Assembly (NCBI GenBank): GCA_947378905.1
Contig: CANCLV010000018.1
Span: forward strand, 1-19,331
DNA: 19,331 nucleotides
Direction: 5' to 3'
Source: Opitutia bacterium
GTDB lineage: Bacteria; Verrucomicrobiota; Verrucomicrobiia; Opitutales; UBA953
Position numbers and translations under genes: made by a program. Below are positions 15,888 through 19,331 of this stretch, piece after piece. Every line of letters starts with the position of its first letter. Position 1 is the stretch's first letter. The notes beneath the pieces are model-generated. The model worked only from the letters and a program-made list of their open reading frames with translations. It was not told where the DNA came from and did no database searches.

Positions 15888-17100
15888 GCCGCATGGCCTC
15901 CGAAGGTTTGCGGCTGGCGGCCCAAATAGCAGGCACCAATCCAGCGAGCGTGGTAACTAATAAGGTGAATCCGGCAGCTACTATGAAATCTGAACTATCA
16001 TAGTGTAACGGAACCTTGGAGAACTGATAAACGTTCGCGACCATATCACCATCGCCGAAAATCTTGTTTATAATAGTTAAAATATTTTCGCGGGCTGCTA
16101 AAATGGACCCAGTAAGCGCAAATCCTAACAGTGTTCCGAGCAATCCAATCATTAAACCTTGAATCCCGAAGAGTGCAACGATTTGCCAACGTCTTGCGCC
16201 CATCGAAACCAGAACACCCACTTCGCGCGTACGACGAATCACGGCCGAGAAGAGTGTACTACCAATAGAAAACGATGCGACTAAAGTGATAATGAACATT
16301 AAAAAGAAGAGCATCGTTTTTTCGAAACGAATGGCTTCGAGAAAATTTTTCTTAATTTCCTGCCATGGGACAAAATGCATTTCTGGGCTTCCCACATTTA
16401 GGCGTGCAGCAATCGCTGGAGCATCATTAGGGTTCTTGAATCTTAGAGTAATACCGTGTGCCTGCGAGCCCATCGCCCAGAGTTCACGAAAACGTCGAAT
16501 AGGAATAATCGCTGCACGGTCATCAACCTCGGTAAATCCTGTTCGTACAATACCACAGACTTCGAGTTCTGCTGGCAAAGGAGCCTGGCCTTTTTCAGCC
16601 AACTCAGCCATGGCGGGTGACCAAAGTTCAATTTTATCACCAATATTAACGCGTAATGTTTTGGCTAAACCATAACCCAAAATAACACGTCCATCATCGA
16701 GATCATCAAATGACCCAGCCGCAATGTAAGGACGAGCGGGTTGTTCTTTAACGGTTAGATCGATACCTCTCACGAAGGCTACGCCTGAAAATTGTCCGTG
16801 TCGCGATAAAGCTGGGCCTTCCGTAAAAGCAGCGGCATTAAGTACCTCATCATCCTTACGTAGTTTTTTTACTAGTTCAGCAGGATTCGTAATCGTTGTG
16901 CGCGTAAGCACTACGCAGTCGCCAAAAGATTCTCTAATGCGCAAACGATGTTCTTCACCAAATCCATTCATCACGGTTTGGACAACGAGTAAGGCTGCCA
17001 CGCCCAGAGCTACGCCCAAGATAGATACAATCGCAAACGCTGGAAAACGCTTTCCTGGCTGAAAGAGTTGACGAAGGGCGATTTGAAGAAACCAGAGCAA
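15880..17100 (-). CDS. LolC/LolE-type lipoprotein-releasing permease (TTG start)
   Basis: Inner-membrane permease of the FtsX/MacB class that passes lipoproteins to the periplasmic carrier. Of 406 residues, the first membrane segment is at about 21-45 and ends in VMNGFGEEHRLR, close to the SVMNGFE.EL of LolC/LolE. A periplasmic domain covers about 46-262. Three more membrane segments lie at about 263-288, 305-335 and 371-395, with RRTREVGVLVSMGARRWQI (289-307) as the FtsX cytoplasmic loop and a coupling-type end, RKPSEAMRHV. The only start that keeps the first membrane segment is TTG at 17098-17100, 9 bp after the lysS stop. Only one permease is next to lolD, so it may act as a homodimer (as in LolF systems), or a partner lies elsewhere. 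Confidence 0.9.
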   Translation of the reverse strand: MLWFLQIALRQLFQPGKRFPAFAIVSILGVALGVAALLVVQTVMNGFGEEHRLRIRESFGDCVVLTRTTITNPAELVKKLRKDDEVLNAAAFTEGPALSRHGQFSGVAFVRGIDLTVKEQPARPYIAAGSFDDLDDGRVILGYGLAKTLRVNIGDKIELWSPAMAELAEKGQAPLPAELEVCGIVRTGFTEVDDRAAIIPIRRFRELWAMGSQAHGITLRFKNPNDAPAIAARLNVGSPEMHFVPWQEIKKNFLEAIRFEKTMLFFLMFIITLVASFSIGSTLFSAVIRRTREVGVLVSMGARRWQIVALFGIQGLMIGLLGTLLGFALTGSILAARENILTIINKIFGDGDMVANVYQFSKVPLHYDSSDFIVAAGFTLLVTTLAGLVPAIWAASRKPSEAMRHV

Positions 17101-17109
17101 GTTATGTTC

Positions 17110-18594
17110 TTAAGCGTTTTTATCAGGTCCCAATGTTGGGAAGAGAATCACATCACGAATGTTAGCGGCACCGGTGAGAAGAATGACCAAGCGATCAATG
17201 CCAATACCCAAGCCACCTGCTGGAGGCATACCGTGCTCGAGCGCTAAAAGAAAATCTTCATCGATTTTCTGAGTTTCTGCTCCAGCCTGTATTTCCAGCA
17301 TCTTTCTTTGCACACCTGGATCGTTTTGTTCCGAATAAGCAGGCGCAATTTCTTGACCGTTAATACAAAGCTCAAACACATCGATGGTCGAATCATCACC
17401 CACGGTAACCTTAGCCAACGGACATAACTCTTTCGGAATATGCGTCACGAAAGTCGGCTGTAATAAAGTGGGCTCAATAAGCTTTCCGAAAATTTCATTG
17501 GTCACTTCAAAATCTTCCCAATCCGTACGCGGCTCTTCGAGGCCCAGTTTCTTACAGGCTGCAATTTTTTCTTCTTTGCTACGTGAGAACCATTGAGCGT
17601 CGCCCGTGCGTTCGATAATTAAATCTTTATACTTAGCTTCGCGCCACTCACCACCGAGTTCGATGGCTACACCATCAGGACGAGTGACGACAGTCTGACC
17701 CAAAACTTCTTTGCACACTGTCTGAATGAGACTACGCACCAATTCCATCATACCACGATAATCAGTATAGGCCTGATAAGCTTCGAGCATCGTGAATTCT
17801 GGACTGTGTTTAATCGAAACGCCTTCATTGCGGAACACGCGGCCAATTTCGAACACGCGATCCATGCCACCGACCAAACAGCGTTTTAAGTGCAATTCTA
17901 GGGCAATTCTTAAGTAAAAATCACAATCCAAAGCGTTGGAATGTGTTTCAAACGGACGCGCCGCAGCACCACCCGCAACCGAGTGAAGTGCGGGAGTTTC
18001 TACTTCAGTAAATTGGCGACTCCATAAAAACTTACGAATTGATTCAATCACGCGACTGCGAATTAAGAGTCGATTGCGCGATTCTTCATTCACCACTAAA
18101 TCAAGATAACGCTGACGGTAAATTTTTTCAGCATCCGTCAACCCAGCCCATTTTTCAGGCAAGGGACGAACGGCTTTAGAAACCAAACCATAATCCGCAG
18201 CTCGTACGGTCACTTCACCTGTCTTGGTTCTAAAAAGTTTTCCGCGAACACCGATGAAGTCACCCAAGTCTACCAGTTTTTTGAAATGAGTGTCATAGCG
18301 TTCCGTCAAAGCATCGCGCGTGAAGTAACATTGTTGAATGCCGGCACGATCAAGAATCTTAACAAAGCTTGCCTTACCCATGACACGAATCGCGACGACG
18401 CGGCCGGCGACGGAGACTTCCGGGCCTTCTTCGACACCCTCGGGAAGAAGTTTAGCACATTCACTAGAAATGTGTGACTGATTCCAGTTAGCACGGAACG
18501 GGTCTTCCCCGTTTGCACGAAGTTGAGCAAGTTTCTCTAAACGAACTGCATGCAGGTCGTGCGAAATAGCATTAAGGTCAGGCTTATCACTCAT
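17110..18594 (-). CDS. lysS: Lysyl-tRNA synthetase, class II
   Basis: Charges tRNA-Lys with lysine using ATP; cytosolic. From the ATG at 18594 the protein has 494 residues, the usual length; a TTG at 18651 would add 19 proline-rich residues of no recognisable role. An OB-fold anticodon-binding domain occupies about 55-145. The class II catalytic domain follows: motif 1 region FTEVETPAL (195-203), FYLRIALELHLKRCL (226-240), motif 2 FRNEG (254-258) with SPEFTMLE, CINGQEIAPAYSE (410-422) and motif 3 GLGIGIDRL (461-469), then the near-terminal LFPTLGP. It is divergent from thyA and heads the run that continues into the Lol genes. The conserved RIAPEL has leucine for proline here. Confidence 0.97.
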   Translation of the reverse strand: MSDKPDLNAISHDLHAVRLEKLAQLRANGEDPFRANWNQSHISSECAKLLPEGVEEGPEVSVAGRVVAIRVMGKASFVKILDRAGIQQCYFTRDALTERYDTHFKKLVDLGDFIGVRGKLFRTKTGEVTVRAADYGLVSKAVRPLPEKWAGLTDAEKIYRQRYLDLVVNEESRNRLLIRSRVIESIRKFLWSRQFTEVETPALHSVAGGAAARPFETHSNALDCDFYLRIALELHLKRCLVGGMDRVFEIGRVFRNEGVSIKHSPEFTMLEAYQAYTDYRGMMELVRSLIQTVCKEVLGQTVVTRPDGVAIELGGEWREAKYKDLIIERTGDAQWFSRSKEEKIAACKKLGLEEPRTDWEDFEVTNEIFGKLIEPTLLQPTFVTHIPKELCPLAKVTVGDDSTIDVFELCINGQEIAPAYSEQNDPGVQRKMLEIQAGAETQKIDEDFLLALEHGMPPAGGLGIGIDRLVILLTGAANIRDVILFPTLGPDKNA

Positions 18595-18708
18595 ATTAGC
18601 ACCTTTAGGGGTGTCTTTTGGGGGGCGGGCTGGCAAGGGCGAAAGGTTCAAAAATCACCCGCCTTTCCGTATTGCCGATGGGGGTGCATCAAGGTTAACC
18701 CTCAATCT

Positions 18709-19331
18709 ATGAAGGCCTATCTAGATTTACTTCGTCATGTCCGCCAAACGGGCGAAGTACGCAAAGACCGAACAGGCGTCGGCACCCTCGGAATTTTCGG
18801 AGCCCAACTGCGTTTCGACCTCGCCGAAGGCTTCCCCTTGGTAACCACGAAAAAAGTTCATACTAAATCTATCATTCAAGAACTCCTTTGGTTTTTAGCC
18901 GGACGCACCGACAACGCGTGGCTCACCGAAAGAGGAGTAACTATTTGGAATGAATGGGCCACCGCCGAACAGTGTGCGAAGTTCGGTCGCGGCGAAGGTG
19001 AACTCGGACCAGTCTACGGACATCAATGGAGAAATTTTGGTGCAACGAAAAAACCCGATGGCACATATAATTCTGACGGCGTTGATCAAATCAAACTACT
19101 GATTGAACAACTGAAAAAAAATCCTGCGAGCCGTCGACATCTCGTCACCGGATGGAATCCACTCGAAGCTGATAAAGTCGCTCTTCCACCCTGCCACACA
19201 CTTTATCAATTTCACGTTTCCACCGATAATCGTTTAAGCTGCCAACTCTATCAACGTAGCGCAGATTTATTTTTAGGTGTGCCCTTCAATATCGCCAGTT
19301 ACTCATTACTGACGCACATGATTGCTCAAGT
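18709..19331 (+). CDS. thyA: Thymidylate synthase (3' end cut by window)
   Basis: Makes dTMP from dUMP with methylene-tetrahydrofolate; cytosolic. The open frame from the ATG at 18709 continues to the window end without a stop (207 whole codons), so the gene is incomplete. The start MKAYLDLLRHV is typical. RTGVGTLGIFGAQLRFDL holds the dUMP-phosphate arginine region, TTKKVHTKSIIQELLWFLAG follows, and the active-site cysteine is C162 in LPPCHTLYQF. SCQLYQRSADLFLGVPFNIASY, a family signature that contacts dUMP, is near the cut end. A stretch GATKKPDGTYNSDG between GHQWRNF and VDQI is longer than in E. coli ThyA, as in several bacterial groups. lysS is divergent across 114 bp. Confidence 0.97.
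   Translation, partial: MKAYLDLLRHVRQTGEVRKDRTGVGTLGIFGAQLRFDLAEGFPLVTTKKVHTKSIIQELLWFLAGRTDNAWLTERGVTIWNEWATAEQCAKFGRGEGELGPVYGHQWRNFGATKKPDGTYNSDGVDQIKLLIEQLKKNPASRRHLVTGWNPLEADKVALPPCHTLYQFHVSTDNRLSCQLYQRSADLFLGVPFNIASYSLLTHMIAQ

Noticed and set aside
18595..18708. Gap between lysS and thyA examined for promoters or RNA genes
   Set aside because: It has a G-rich run and a 6-bp GAAAGG/CCTTTC repeat, but no convincing -35/-10 pair, riboswitch or small RNA could be supported.
1..19331. Mobile elements, CRISPR arrays, defence islands
   Set aside because: No transposase, integrase, direct repeat array or toxin-antitoxin pair is visible. The Cas4-like nuclease motifs at 12239 belong to a helicase fusion in a repair operon, with no cas genes around it.

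Overview
The window is a dense run of chromosomal housekeeping genes from a Gram-negative, didermic bacterium. Outer-membrane lipoprotein biogenesis genes (lnt, lolC/E-type permease, lolD) support this. The mix of gene families, the near-absence of Shine-Dalgarno sequences, an enlarged SecA and an unplaced acidic-tailed protein would fit the Verrucomicrobiota (PVC group). That placement is inference; no phylogeny was run. No mobile element, CRISPR array, rRNA or complete tRNA is visible. No gap reaches 300 bp; the largest is the 197 bp leader between the divergent deacetylase gene and secA.

Layout. 1-1716 (+) is most of ilvB, probably missing its first codons. It converges on trxB (1785-2714, -) across a perfect 36-bp palindrome that can terminate both. 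A secreted CE4-like polysaccharide deacetylase (2804-3574, -) is divergent from secA (3772-6768, +), which overlaps lnt (6765-8384, +) by 4 nt. An unidentified acidic-tailed protein (8397-9131, -) converges on lnt and is divergent from pyrD (9245-10297, +). A SOUL/heme-binding-like exported protein (10309-10857, -) converges on pyrD and is divergent from a tight three-gene + strand unit: DUF502 membrane protein (10950-11630), RecO-like protein (11637-12239) and a nuclease-helicase fusion (12239-14536). On the - strand, lysS (17110-18594), a lolC/E permease (15880-17100) and lolD (15222-15887) form an operon-like run, followed by a nitroreductase (14533-15183). thyA (18709 to window end, +) is divergent from lysS and cut by the window edge.

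Functions: branched-chain amino acid synthesis (ilvB), thiol redox (trxB), protein export and lipoprotein maturation/sorting (secA, lnt, lolCD), pyrimidine and dTMP synthesis (pyrD, thyA), translation (lysS) and DNA repair (recO-like, helicase).

Most of this is ordinary core genome. The points worth a second look are the nuclease-helicase fusion that lacks the Fe-S cysteines of its helicase family, the SecA tail that keeps a GRND motif but has lost the zinc cysteines, a possible signal-peptide-like leader ORF and alternative hairpins upstream of secA, a hairpin over the pyrD translation start, and the acidic-tailed orphan protein. I did not find a convincing new multi-gene system.
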